Assembly (NCBI GenBank): GCA_038049695.1
Contig: CP142451.1
Location: 4,772,001 to 4,836,000, forward strand
Reading direction: 5' to 3'
Source of the DNA: Cinnamomum chago
Taxonomy: Eukaryota; Streptophyta; Magnoliopsida; Laurales; Lauraceae
Length of the DNA: 64,000 bases
A model generated the notes under the pieces. It was not told the origin of the DNA. It made no database searches and was given only the letters and a program-made list of their open reading frames with translations. A program made the translations under genes and the position numbers. Shown piece by piece: positions 1 through 11,483 of the stretch (position 1 is its first letter; each line of letters begins with the position of its first letter).

Positions 1-22
1 GTTCGATCAGTTTTCGTCTTGA

Positions 23-3000
23 TCAACAAGGGGGGAAAAAAGGTTGGAGTCGTTGCTTGATGTCATTGTCTTCCCACTCCAATGCTTCCCACCATTCATT
101 CTCGCCATAAATCTCCCTTAGTGCAGGTGCTACAATATTGGTGCCATTGGAGAGGAAGGAGAGACTCTTCAACTTGGGACATGCATAAATTTCAATAGTT
201 TCTAGTGATGGCCATTCGAAATTAGAAAACCCTCGGCAAATGCTAACCAATTCCGGAAGACCAAAGAGATAAATTCTCCTGATATTAGGGAGGATGAGTC
301 TATCATTATTATAACTTATAACATTATGGGTATGGCTTGCGACAGACATTGACATCTCCTCCTCCTCTTCATTTTCTATTATCTCTTCCATGTTCGAACA
401 ATTTTGGACCGAGAGGAGTCCTAAGCTGCAGAGTTGTCGAATAATACTCAATTGGAAAACCTTCTTCAAGTTTTTACAATTAAATAAATGTAGCTTTCTT
501 AGTTTGTAGAGGCTTCCGGGCAACAATGGACCATCGCATAAGCTCCTCAATTCTGAAAGACCTTCAATGCAAAGCGCCACCAAGTTGGGTAGCAGTGCAC
601 AAGTCTCCTGTTGCTCATCTCCATCAAAGAGAGTTTCCATTTTATCACAGCCTATAATCCAGCATTCTTTCAACTCATTCATGTTTGCTAGCCTCAACTC
701 TGATAGCTTTCTTGCTGTGCGGTGATCCTGTAGAAGAAAATTGGAACAATGAGCAAGAGTCTCCATAATGGCGGCATGTGACGTCCCAAAACCACTGTTA
801 TATACCAAACGTCTTTTCCATTTTTGACCTTTATCTAACCACGATATATCCGTTTTCTCAGTGCCAACCCGAAACCGGAATCTCCTAAACAAGGAGTTTG
901 CTTTCACCGATATGCTATGACGTAGAAAATGCTCGAGACACTCCACTTTTGAAAAGTATGCATCGAGATAAGTAAGATGTTCCAACCTGCATAATTCTTC
1001 AACCACGATTTCCATGCTTTCATCATCCCACTGACCCTTTTCAACACAAACACTTGAACTTAAAACAGAGACATACAAGCTCAGTTCTTCTAAATATGGA
1101 AGCTTTGGAATTATTCTAGTTGGAACTCTCCACTTCAAGTTCTTCCATTCTTTAGTGTCCTCGCCATCATCTTGAGAACAATTGAGGTGTAGAAATCCCA
1201 CTATCAAACGTTTCAAACGAGTTAGTTCCCCGACCTCTCTAGGCAGATAACTAATTGCTGTGTTGCCTCCCAAATGAAGCACCTCGAGTCGCTTGAGCGC
1301 TCCTACATTTGATGGAAGTCCTTCTAATTGTAAACAATCATTCAAATAGAGACCGCGGAGATTAACCAAGTTCCACAAGGAAGATGGCAAGGTCCTTGTT
1401 TCTGTCTGACTCAAGTCTAGAATACATAGAGAATGCATACATTCAAAGAAGGGATCAGGGATCATTGTCCAACTCAAGTGTAGAATACATAGAGAATACA
1501 TAGATTGCAGCAATAACGTTGACAAAGATCTGCAATTTGGCCTCTCCGACAAACAACTGAAACTACATTGCATTAATGATATCTTTTGTGATTGCAACCA
1601 TTCCTTCTCCTCTGGTGGTTCCCTTACATGCCTACCGGTTTTTACATAGAACCCTGAAGCTTCTTTCAATGCAAAATCTCTAATAATGTCATGCATTTTG
1701 ACATATTCTTCACTATGATCAACTCTCTCCAGTAATGATGCATCGACAAGATTCATTACCATGTCGCGACCCTCATCCCGTGCCTCTTCAATGCTATCAA
1801 CTCCTTGAATGTAGCCCTCCAACCAGCAATACTCTGTCAATTTAGGTATCAATATTTTATGGTCTTCTGGGTACAATGAGCAGTACAAAAATAAGTTCCT
1901 TTCAGAATCTTCAGATAACCGATCATAACTGATTCTCAAGCAGGAGAACACTTCCTTTTCCATGCCTTTAATCGAAGACGTAGATGGTAATTTCAGTTTC
2001 CGTAGCGTATTCCTCCACCTACAAACATCATTATTCTTTCTCAATGATGAACCAATTACTAGGATGGCAAGTGGTAAACCACCACACTTTTTAACGATAT
2101 CTTTAGCAATAGGTTCAATACGAGGAGACATGGCAACATCTCCAACTTTTTCATTGAATAGCCTCCACGCCTCCTCTTCGGATAGTCTCTCCATTTGTAT
2201 TTCCTTATCTGTTTCCATTTGCTGACATACTCCAAGGTCTCGAGTGGTCAATAAGACCTTACACCCATTATCTTGATTTAGAATTGGGATCCCAACTTCA
2301 GACAAATCTATTCTTTCCCAAATATCATCTAAAATCAACAAGAACTTCTTCCCACTTAAATTTTTAGATATGGATGCTCTTAGTCGATCGTCGTTGGACA
2401 TATCATTTTCAGTACAGTTCAGATGTCCTGCAATATCATTTTGCACCTTTCTTCGACTTCCTTCTCCTGAGACAGTTACCCAGATGATGATGTCAAACAT
2501 GTGGGATTCTCCCAGTCGATTGTTCAACAGCTTCAGAGTTCGTGTCTTGCCAATGCCACCCATCCCCCAAATTCCAATCTTTCGGATGCTAACATCTTCA
2601 ATAAGCCTCAATATCTTCTGCAATCTAGGCTCGAAGTCGGTTGATGAATTAATTTCTACAATTTGTGGTTCAACTCGCTCCAACTGTGCATTAGATAACT
2701 CTTTTTCCTTTAACTTTGGTCGTTTATTATTAAGATCGATGATTTCCTCGACAACCGCTCTCACCCGTTTGCCCAATGTCAGCCTCGAGAAGACATTAGA
2801 ACACCTTGTATGCTCGTCCTTAATGGACTCCACATCAAGTTCTACCTTTTTCACATCTTCAAGCCACAATTTACTCTCCCTTGTTGCCACATTTGGTGAT
2901 TCTTTGGTTATTTCTTCAACATCATCTCTCGGGGCAAATAAGTATCGTGCATTGTTGTTCAATTCTTCCATTTTCTTTTCGGGATTTGTAATGTAATCAA

Positions 3001-3064
3001 TTTGAGGACCAATAAGACTCGACGCGAGATTCCCAATATCTAAAAGTGATCCAATGTTCTCCAT
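23..3064 (-). CDS. CC-NB-ARC-LRR disease resistance protein (NLR1), RPS2/RPS5-like CC-G10 type
   Basis: Predicted intracellular immune receptor of 1013 residues in one uninterrupted exon. In order: a coiled-coil region (about residues 1-130), then NB-ARC with P-loop GMGGIGKT (167-174), kinase-2 LLILDDIW (242-249), RNBS-B CKVLLTTR (268-275), GLPL (327-333), RNBS-D LYCSLYPED (393-401) and MHD (457-459). Irregular LRRs follow to a C-terminal tail with WWEALEWEDNDIKQRLQP, typical of RPS2-like CNLs. NB-ARC would bind ADP/ATP and the LRRs would sense or autoinhibit; that is family knowledge. I chose the ATG at 3064: the longer frame to 3088 begins with TTG, and TTTCTTAACAG directly before the ATG looks like a splice acceptor. 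About residues 629-640 hold a short acidic stretch that is greatly expanded in NLR3. A short LRR piece is duplicated near 1410-1500. All motifs look functional. Confidence 0.95.
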   Translation of the reverse strand: MENIGSLLDIGNLASSLIGPQIDYITNPEKKMEELNNNARYLFAPRDDVEEITKESPNVATRESKLWLEDVKKVELDVESIKDEHTRCSNVFSRLTLGKRVRAVVEEIIDLNNKRPKLKEKELSNAQLERVEPQIVEINSSTDFEPRLQKILRLIEDVSIRKIGIWGMGGIGKTRTLKLLNNRLGESHMFDIIIWVTVSGEGSRRKVQNDIAGHLNCTENDMSNDDRLRASISKNLSGKKFLLILDDIWERIDLSEVGIPILNQDNGCKVLLTTRDLGVCQQMETDKEIQMERLSEEEAWRLFNEKVGDVAMSPRIEPIAKDIVKKCGGLPLAILVIGSSLRKNNDVCRWRNTLRKLKLPSTSSIKGMEKEVFSCLRISYDRLSEDSERNLFLYCSLYPEDHKILIPKLTEYCWLEGYIQGVDSIEEARDEGRDMVMNLVDASLLERVDHSEEYVKMHDIIRDFALKEASGFYVKTGRHVREPPEEKEWLQSQKISLMQCSFSCLSERPNCRSLSTLLLQSMYSLCILHLSWTMIPDPFFECMHSLCILDLSQTETRTLPSSLWNLVNLRGLYLNDCLQLEGLPSNVGALKRLEVLHLGGNTAISYLPREVGELTRLKRLIVGFLHLNCSQDDGEDTKEWKNLKWRVPTRIIPKLPYLEELSLYVSVLSSSVCVEKGQWDDESMEIVVEELCRLEHLTYLDAYFSKVECLEHFLRHSISVKANSLFRRFRFRVGTEKTDISWLDKGQKWKRRLVYNSGFGTSHAAIMETLAHCSNFLLQDHRTARKLSELRLANMNELKECWIIGCDKMETLFDGDEQQETCALLPNLVALCIEGLSELRSLCDGPLLPGSLYKLRKLHLFNCKNLKKVFQLSIIRQLCSLGLLSVQNCSNMEEIIENEEEEEMSMSVASHTHNVISYNNDRLILPNIRRIYLFGLPELVSICRGFSNFEWPSLETIEIYACPKLKSLSFLSNGTNIVAPALREIYGENEWWEALEWEDNDIKQRLQPFFPPC

Positions 3065-3066
3065 GT

Positions 3067-3161
3067 CTGTTAAGAAATTGAAAGACAATTAGGAAAAGAT
3101 GAACTATAGTATAAATAACATCACTCACGAACAAATACCATGTAGATAATGTAATACTCAC
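3067..3161 (-). promoter_or_regulatory. Probable 5'-UTR intron of NLR1
   Basis: On the minus strand TTTCTTAACAG ends at 3067, two bases before the ATG codon, and reads as a 3' splice site. Donor candidates are GTGAGT at 3161-3156 and another GTGAGT at 3128-3123. The same acceptor stands before NLR2 (29530) and NLR3 (48501). The intron is inferred; RNA evidence would decide between the donors. Confidence 0.5.
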
Positions 3162-3301
3162 AAACACACATAAAAGAGTTTGAATTTCAAACTGACAAAG
3201 TGTCATGCTGGCTCTCTTGCAACTCAAACGAGTGATGTTGCTCTTTGAATATATGTGACTAAAGCACTGCTAATCTAAGTGGCTCTTCTGCTTCATATTT
3301 A

Positions 3302-3309
3302 TATTTATA
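3302..3309 (-). promoter_or_regulatory. TATA box of NLR1
   Basis: Minus-strand TATAAATA within an AT-rich stretch. It is conserved at the same place before NLR2 (30198-30205) and NLR3 (48736-48743). Transcription would start about 25-35 bp further on, near 3270. Only 78 bp upstream of it lies the 2.0-kb insertion at 3387-5362. Confidence 0.6.
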
Positions 3310-3386
3310 AAATCCACGCAACTAGCTACAATTATTTCTAGAAGCAACTATAAATATCTTTTTTAGTAAAATCTGTCGCTCATTGT

Positions 3387-5362
3387 TGAGTTCATGAATT
3401 TGCACAATTACGCATCATATTAAGATGAATTAGAGATTTAATTGGGTGAATTCCATCATTATTCAACTAATTTCATCATTTCATGCATTTTCACCTAGGA
3501 ATCTAAATTTCCATACTTTTCATACATTTTCTGCATTAACTTAGATTGTTTTGCAAATTTTCTCCGAAGAGTCCCAATTGGAGTAGAACTCTGTTCGGAT
3601 GAGTCCCGCTTCAATATGGGCTCTTAACTATTTAATGTGTTAAATTAGAATGTGCAGAAAATGAGAATTGCAGACCTCTGTCACGGAGCCCACTTTCAAG
3701 CACATTGTCATCTTGGGCCCTGCATTGCTGAATTGAAGTAAATTGAAGAATTCACCATATGGGTCCACACACAAGTCATATGCAAATAAATCAAAGGAGG
3801 GGTCCACTCATCATGTCACTCGAAGAATCCTAACTATAGAAGAAGACTTCTCATAGGCCCACTATTCCAACAGATGGAATGTCTCACATGGCAGGGTCCA
3901 CAGTGGTTGCAAATTTGAAATTATTAATAGATAATTCAAAGAGTATCATTCTGATTAAAACAAAAGAAGAAGAGTTTGAATCATCCACATCTGATGTCCT
4001 TTCAAAAAAGAAAGTTGTGCAGAGATAGAATCCATTGCAAATCAAATTCTAGAAGTTGATTCCGTTTTTCTCAGGACAACTAATCTTCAAATGGCCATAA
4101 CTTTCAATCCGACCGTCGGATCGATGAAATTTACCTACCGTTGGAAAGCTTATTCAGAGTAGATATTCGTGGAGTCCAAGAAAAGAACGTGCAAATCAGA
4201 GCTACATTGACAAAGTTATGGGTCCGGAGATTTTCATGTTTATTTTTAGACGGGATTGCAAATTAAATCCACACCGTTGATAATCAATTGCTGCACATCC
4301 CTTGTGGGACCCCATTCGAAGATTAGCCAAGTCACCCAGAAGTTTCCAGAAGCTTCCACCATATTCAAATTCAAGGAGGATAAGAGATATACCTTATCAA
4401 TGAAGAAAAATCAAATCTGTAGAGAATGTGTCCAGATTCAATGTATCTGATAGATGACCGGAGAAATAAAAGGAGCCAAAAAGTAGCATCCGGGAGGAAC
4501 TCCTCCCCTGGGATGTCCATACCACTCTCTCTCCTCTTTCTCTCCTTTCCCTAATTAATAGAATTGAATTCTTATTTTTGGGTATTTTGGAGCCTTGTTC
4601 CAGAAATTAGGATTTTTAGAAAAGAGATTTCTGAGAGATCATTGTACAAGGAGATGTTATCAATGAAATTACTTATGGAGTTCTTTTCAATGGCTGGCTA
4701 GATTTCTGGATTGGAGCACACAGATGAAGCTAAGTAGATTTTTAATTTAATCTATGTTATTTTTTCTATTACCATCTTGTCTCTTTTAAATGCATGCTCT
4801 ATTAGAATAATAGATCTGTCTTCATGCCTTAGGCAACCTCTGTTTTGATTTCTAATGAAAATAATTTGATGATTTATACTTATTTTGATAGATTATGCTT
4901 AGGGCTGAGAACCTTTGATAGTTTATGCTTAATTTGATGAGTCATGCTTATGATTTTTCATTCTTTTATGAGGTGAAGGAGGTCTTGGGTTGTAAACTTA
5001 TTCTTTTTATTAAAAAATGATTTTTGCGAAAGACAAATCCTCCGGATCCGAAACATTGATTTGTTTATGATCAGAGTTATTTTGAGACAAATAGTAGAAT
5101 AATTGCATGGATGGATTAATTATCTTGCTTAGTGGATTCTGGATGCTCTGATCTGTTTTATATATTTGATTGGTTAGTGTTTTTGAATCTTTCTAGTTTT
5201 TCTTAGATCTCAATTATTTATTAATCATTGATTTAAAAAAAATCAGATTTTTAAATTTTAACTTAGTAGTGCTCCTTGTGGGATCGACCTGTAATTGTCA
5301 CTATCTCAACAAGATAACTGTGCACTTGCAGTAATTTTAATGGATTGATTTAATTCACATCA
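3387..5362 (+). mobile_element. 2.0-kb insertion, probable solo LTR, upstream of NLR1
   Basis: NLR2 and NLR3 flanks read straight through GCTCATTGTTGTGTATAGGG at this point. In NLR1 the same site is split by 1976 bp that begins TGAGTTC and ends CACATCA, with CTCATTGT (8 bp, up to 10 with microhomology) on both sides. Inside are a TATA-like AATAAAAGG near 4466, a CT-rich leader and, near the 3' end, a stretch of the type CTCCTTGTGGGATCGACC seen in Ty3/gypsy LTRs; these suggest sense on the plus strand. No coding sequence is present. The TG...CA ends favour a solo LTR, but a direct repeat of 8-10 bp is longer than the usual 5, so a hAT- or Mutator-type non-autonomous element is the alternative. 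Confidence 0.75.
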
Positions 5363-5533
5363 CTCATTGTTGTGTATAGGGTGTGTGTGGGTGCGTGAGA
5401 CCCTCTAAAGCAAATGGTAAATGGGAAAATCTGCATGTAACTGCTCACCCTTTTAATATTACAATAATGACCCATAGACTTTATTATCTTTATACACAAG
5501 TAATACAATCATTTAGACTCTCTTGAGTACATT

Positions 5534-5559
5534 GGTCAACTACCTTAATGGACGGTCAA
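5534..5559 (-). promoter_or_regulatory. Paired W-box cores, NLR1 copy (displaced)
   Basis: Minus-strand TTGACC at 5534-5539 and again at 5554-5559. WRKY factors bind TTGAC(C/T). The same pair, 20 bp apart, occurs before NLR2 (30446-30471) and NLR3 (48984-49009), there 241 bp from the TATA box. Here the 2.0-kb insertion leaves the pair about 2.2 kb from the TATA box. Confidence 0.5.
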
Positions 5560-6944
5560 ACCTATCTTTATATGTCAAATTCAAGTAGCATATTTATAAA
5601 AGACAAAACTTCTCTTACCTTATACCTGTTTGCAGCAAACAGTGTTTGAAATTAAAAAAAATTTAGCCAAAATGTATTACAATATTCACCTTCATCTAAA
5701 TAGAGTTGGCATGGTATTCTTACCACAGTTTATATTTTCCAATGTTAAACTTTAGAAACTACGGCATTGAAGGAGGCTTCGATATGAGTAGAGTCGGGTC
5801 GGGTTAGGCTGAGACCAGTGTGAGCTTGGATATTATCTCATATTTTGGATAAAAGTTGCATCTTTCCTTCATGAACTTTATCGCAATAATTAAGGATCTT
5901 TGTCAGTGGGTTTAGAGAGATTATCGGTCAGAGATCTATTGATCTTCTACTTGTTTTTGAGTGACTTGTTCGGCGTAGTACAAGATCTTGGAGTTCTGTT
6001 AAATTCAAGGTCATCATTGAAAACATTGAAGGAAAGAAAACAAGAAAACACAATTATACAAAGAAAAAAAAAAAAACACTACCAAAACCTTAATCTTGAA
6101 AAAGTACGAGCTCTCACATCGTGAGAAGGAAAAAAAAAAAAAGTGCTCATATAATAAAATAATGAAAAAATGGGTATCCAGATCTGAGATATATTACATT
6201 ACCTGATGGCTGATGCTCAGCAGTCGGAAAGTGGAAGATTGAAGAAGCTAAACAGGTGAGATTTTACTGAGGGTCGATGATTTCTTCTTGTGCGATGGGT
6301 TCTGCAAGGACATGACTGAGATTGGTAAGATGGCGCTAGACGGTTGAGATTGACCAGATATGGAAAACCACGTTACCTGATGCTCGGTTGCAGCTCGAAA
6401 ACGGAAGACTGAAGAAGATAAGAGAGATGAGTCGTTACTGATGATGGAAATGAGTAGAAGGACAAGGTGATTGCTCGGAAGCTACTGGGCTGAGATTGAC
6501 CAGCTTATAATAAGAGAGAAGATTTTTGCATCGCTAGCTATAGAGATTTTTGTATATACCCCTAACGTTTTTAAGATCTGTAAATGGACTCTTGTAATTG
6601 AGGACCTGTTTCTTTACTGGAGAATTCCTGTCTACAAAATTTGTAAATGCTCCAGTATATTGCAATTGGTTAAATCCGTTTCGCACTTGTTACTTAATAA
6701 TTTTATCAAAAAATAAAGCCGTTGGAATTTCAAAATTGAGATCATTTAGGTGGTTGGGATTTTGAGATAATTACATAGAAATAAGACATTTACAAACATA
6801 AAAAAAATTCCCGACATTTCAAATTCTTATCAGAAATATTAGCAAAGAAATAGTCCTGAAGTTTAACGCATTTGTGCTCAGGTACCGACCATGACATGAT
6901 GTCTGTAAATTTTTGGCGGACCAAATTCTCCCCAAAAAGTTTTA

Positions 6945-7346
6945 TCCTCGGTTTGGGAAGGGGGTAAAATGAGGGAAAGGAAAAAAAAGAGAGGAAAGTG
7001 GAGAGAAAGTAAAAATTTGAGGGTGTTTGGGAAGGGGGGAGGGAAAGTGGGGGTAAAATTCGTGTGTGACTCACATTAAAACTTTTCCTGAAAAAATGGA
7101 GGGAAAGTATGAGGGAAAGAGGGGAATCTTTGTTATTTTCCTAAATTACCCTTTTCATTTTTTTACAAAGTAAGGATAAATTGATAATTTTCTCTCTATC
7201 TTACAAACAAACAAAACCATACTTTTTCACTTCTATTTTCCATATTTTTTTATTATTCACGTAAGAGGAGGTAAAATTAACTTTTTTCCTCGCCCCTCCT
7301 CATCAAATTTTCCCTCTCATCCCTTCCCCCTTCCCAAACATAAGGT
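6945..7346. mobile_element. G-rich terminal-inverted-repeat MITE, copy A
   Basis: The left end reads GGTTTGGGAAGGGGG and the right end is its complement (CCCCCTTCCCAAAC). The interior repeats GAGGGAAAG-like motifs and has no coding potential. The same element lies at 50497-50900 in the duplicated block, so it predates the duplication. I could not define a target site duplication because no empty site is present. Confidence 0.6.
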
Positions 7347-9432
7347 CAGTAGAGAGACAGGCTTGATGTAACATTTATCATTGATTTTGAACTCTATATA
7401 TTTGTCTAATTTAATAACTGTCTTAGTAGTGGACTGCTCAACATTAAGCTTTCATCCGATTGGCATGGCCCCCTTGCAAGTAAGTAAGTGGATGGTATTA
7501 AATAAAAAATAAAAAATAAAAAGATAGAAGTCCCCACGCGTCTTTGACAAGAACAACATTGGCTCTTTCCTGCTGTGGTTCGCTTAATTATTGTTTCAAG
7601 ATTTCCCACGGTACCTTTTACTAAAAAACAAAAAAGATGTCCCACGCGTTTTGATCCGTACACTTGGGCACCTTCCTGCTCTGGTTCGATCAATCCCATT
7701 ACTGACCGATGCAAATGACTTAGGTCGTGCCGTGTTGAGCTGGCCAACCCACGTAACTCTTTTAGATTTTTTTTAAAAATATTTATATAAATTGAAAGAT
7801 ACTTAATGAACTTGTAGGATTATGAAGTTGATATGAATTTAAAACTATTAAAATAAATACATAAATATTGATACTAATTTATAAATTAAAAATAAAATTT
7901 TAACTATTTTAAGATTTATATCTTATTTATATAAAAAAATACGTATTTCTTTAATATAAATGTAGCATCGGACCGTTTCGGGCCATGCATTGGCCAAGGC
8001 ACCTTGGCCCAGCATAATACGGCCAAGTCCCTTGGTCATGTCATGCAGTGCCACGGCCTTGGGCTCCCTGCACGAGGACGGGTCATCCTTTGGGTCATGC
8101 CCGCTGACCTACTCAACATGTCCTGTCAGCCCATGACTTGGGTTTTTCATACTGGGCCACGCCGGCACTGGCCAGGCCGGCATCATTAGTTAGGTTCCAA
8201 CCATATGGTCAAAGAAACCGTAGTTTCTTCAACAAAAGTTTACTTTCTTACTACATAGGTCTAATAGCCCCTCTTCTTTTATATATTTATATATCTTATA
8301 ATGAGAAAAAAAAATGTTCTCCTACACGCTACTACAAATGGAGTCTAGCTTTGTGGAAGATATTGGTACCTATCTTCATGATCTGATGCCAGGTTGAGGT
8401 TCACTAATATCAAACATTTATCCATCGTTGAAATAAACTCAAAAGAAAACTATGGCTAAAAGATCACTAAAGTTTATGGCTTTCAAATCATACTATGCTG
8501 ATTTTTTTATTTTTTATTTTTTTGTTCTTTTTTGTGCCCTTATCTGCAAGGAGACCTTTCCATGTACTCCACCTTAAAGAGGGCATCTTAAGTGGGCCCC
8601 ATTAACTGGACTACATATTGCTCAAATGCAGTCTTCCTGTGGGAGAACATTGCTCCCCTTTTAATAACCTTCTTTTGGTTGTAACTTACAGGTATTCTAA
8701 TCTATGGGAATAAAATGCGGGTTGGAGATTTTCTTGAAATGATAAACCGAATGGATTCTCAACATATGTGAATAAGTAGGATGACATATCTAAATGGTTA
8801 TAATTGATGTGCTCTTTTTTCGGTGTTGGAAATTTTCAAAAATAAGAAATTCAAGGTTTGATTTTATTTTCTTGCATAGCACTTTTCATATTCATGCATG
8901 TTTTATATAGGATATGTATTGAAAATCCCATAAAAAATAACCCTTTTAAGAACCCATTTCTTATTTGGAAGAGTCTTTAATTCTTCCAAACTCGATTAAT
9001 TATGGATTTTCAAGATGTCATGTCCCAGGCATCCTTCACTTTCTCTAATGAGATTTTGAAAAGATTCGATTTCTTTAATCTTTTTGGCTAATACTATCAA
9101 CGACTATTTCCTAGCAGGAGCAGTTCTCCATGTTCTCTATCTTTTTGGAGACGTTTGGGAAACTCCAGTCTAATTATAAAAAAAGGCTCTAATTTGACAT
9201 TAGAGGGTTTGGTAGACCTATAAATAAGGGCTTATATATGAGGGTATTTCTCTGTAATTTCTTTAAAATTTTGATTTTAACTTGAAAATGTCGAGTGATA
9301 AAGAAAAATTAACATGAGGTCATTTCCATCATTATGAAATATTTCTGGATTTCTTGCTCCTACTCAATGTCGTACACTCGCATTCACAGTCGTAGCTGTA
9401 TTTGGTCAATATCTATCTGTCTATCTATCTAC

Positions 9433-10130
9433 TCTTATAAAAGAGAGAAAGATGATATGCTTTTTTCACTACACACATGCTGTCCAATCAAATGCAAGTT
9501 GTGGGGCCCACCCTTATATAGAATTTTATCTTCATCTTTCTTTCTTTATCTTTCTTTTGTTTATCTTTATCTTTATCTTTATCTATACCCTTATATAGAA
9601 GAGATTTATATTTCTCTATCTCTACTCTTATATTATATTATTATATTTTATAACTCTTATAAAAGAAAGAAAGATGATGTACTTTTTTCACTACACACAT
9701 ACCCAATAAAATGCAAGTTATGGGGCCCACCCTTATATAGAATTGATGTAGTTTTTTCACTACACACATGCCCAATAAAATGCAAGTTGTAGGGCCAACC
9801 CTTATTTCTATTCTATTATTATATTTATATCTATACCTTTATATAAAATAGAGCAAAGTGTGGTACTTTCTCACTACACACCTGCCCAATAAAATGCAAG
9901 ATGTGGGCCCCAGTTAGTTTTATCTAATCTATCTACCCATATAAAAGAGAGAAAAATATTGTACTTTTTTCACTACACACATGCCCAATAAAATGCAAGT
10001 TGTGGGGCCCACCCTTATATAATTTATATCTACTACCCTTATAAAAGGGCAGTGGTGACATGCTTAAGTTGTGGGGTCTACCCTTATATAATATATATCT
10101 ACTACCTTATAATAGGGCAGCGGTGACATA
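9433..10130. repeat. Minisatellite, copy A
   Basis: About five long units plus two shortened ones. A unit runs CTTATAAAAGAGAGAAAGATG, then CACTACACACATGCCCAAT, then AAATGCAAGTTGTGGGGCCC and CACCCTTATATA. Units vary in length because of inserted TATC/TTTATC runs. The array is repeated at 53935-54620. The motif TCTACTCTTATAAAAG resembles 5' ends of plant Helitrons, so the array may derive from one. Confidence 0.8.
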
Positions 10131-10574
10131 TTGCTTAAAAATTTTGTTTTCTCTTTTATCTCGACTTGAGGCATGAAGCAACTTGACATAAATGTGAATA
10201 GCAGAGATAAGAATGTTAAATGGATTTATAATAAAATACGAAATGAGTACATCCAATCAAGAACATCTAAAGGTAGTCTCAATATGTGATAAACGAAGTG
10301 CAATTGAACATGGTCCAATGTGGAACAAAGGATAATGTTTGGAAAGAAAATAAAACTTATCTATGCAAGTTGTTGCCCCCTCAAAAATGGGTAAGCCAAA
10401 GATGACACAAATGAAGGTAGTAAGAATAGATCTAACGAAGTGCTACCTATTCAAGAATTTAGCCTTCATGCGACTGAACCCATTAATATAAATTGGGACA
10501 AGATTTTGATGATGATGATCTTTAAACCAAGAAATATAAAAAAAGCAATTAAAGATGAAAACCCTTTTTTTTTT

Positions 10575-10670
10575 TCCTAGAAAAAATTCGAGCTCATGCA
10601 CTCACAAGCTATCAAGACGTTCGGTGCCCCTAACCTACCGAGCTAAACTAAGGACACCCACTATTATCTT
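10575..10670 (-). mobile_element. Short tRNA-derived SINE-like unit, copy A
   Basis: On the minus strand TAGCTCGGTAGG resembles a pol III A box and GAGCTCGAATTTT a degenerate B box, followed by an A-rich end (the T run at 10567-10577 on the plus strand). The copy at about 55050-55140 belongs to the duplicated block. No TSD was recognised. Too degenerate to be a working tRNA. Confidence 0.4.
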
Positions 10671-11483
10671 CTATTGTGTGCGTCTTTTTGGAAAAATAAA
10701 GCCAAAATAATGGAGAAACTCAATATGAAGCTAGCCGCAAAAAGGTTTTTGCTCTAGTACATTTGTGGTCTATATATTAAATTAAGTAATAGGGGAGGGG
10801 TGCTTGAGGAGTGCCATGTCAGTAGGTAGGGAGTTCTCTTTTCAAAGAATTACTTTTAAATATATATATATATACACACGGCTTTGGCTTTGATGTGGGC
10901 CACTACACATCCCAAATCTCCTCCCTAAATCCCTCGAGTTAACTTAAGATTATGTTTCAATAACTACATTTCTAAAATCCTTCTAACTTCTTCTCAAATC
11001 TCTCTTTTCTATTTTATCTTCCTATCTTAATCCTCACATCACTCTCTAATCTTAATCCATCCTAGATGAGAGGTGATCAGATAAGCCCATTAATATACGA
11101 GTTCCTTAATCCTCTCAAAATACCACTCGTAAAATAATGTTACATGGTCCCCTCAACCTCTTTATCTGCAAAATCCAACAAGCTTTACGGTGGATAGTCC
11201 TCTCAAACCCATCATCAAAATCAAGTAAGACAACCTATTTAATAAAAAAAATTCCAAATGTCATCGGTAATCATTAATTTTTTTTTCCATGAACAAGAAG
11301 ACTGAAATAGCCTTTTCTTCTTTTGAAAGAATTTTTCATTTGCCATTGTATTTTCTTTAGGTTCATATATTGATTTTTAGTAATTCAACCTCATTAAATG
11401 TGGGTACTATTAGGACGAACCAAGCCATTTTTCTAAATAATAAATTTATTTATTTATTTCATCAATAATTTTTAATGAAAATA

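Larger units (their letters stand above)
3089..11483. repeat. Segmental duplication, copy A (upstream region of NLR1)
   Basis: Apart from insertions, this stretch is collinear and nearly identical with 48523-58984 upstream of NLR3. NLR2 shares only the first part (29552 to about 31037). The stretch holds no convincing protein gene. It contains the solo LTR at 3387, a MITE at 6945, a minisatellite at 9433 and a SINE-like unit near 10575. The match ends exactly where the copia LTR starts at 11484. Confidence 0.85.

Noticed and set aside
2370..2996. 208-codon plus-strand frame inside NLR1 (similar ones in NLR2 and NLR3)
   Set aside because: Antisense shadow of the conserved CC-NB-ARC coding sequence; it is conserved only because the sense strand is.
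23..3088. NLR1 start at 3088 (likewise 29551 and 48522)
   Set aside because: The codon there is TTG; the first ATG, right after a splice-acceptor-like sequence, is eight codons further in.
9334..9792. 152-codon frame rich in Tyr/Leu/Ser
   Set aside because: Translation of the minisatellite units; the repeated peptide simply mirrors the DNA repeat.
9433..10130. CRISPR-like spaced repeats
   Set aside because: Plant nuclear DNA, repeat units of variable length without unique spacers of constant size, no cas genes; a minisatellite.
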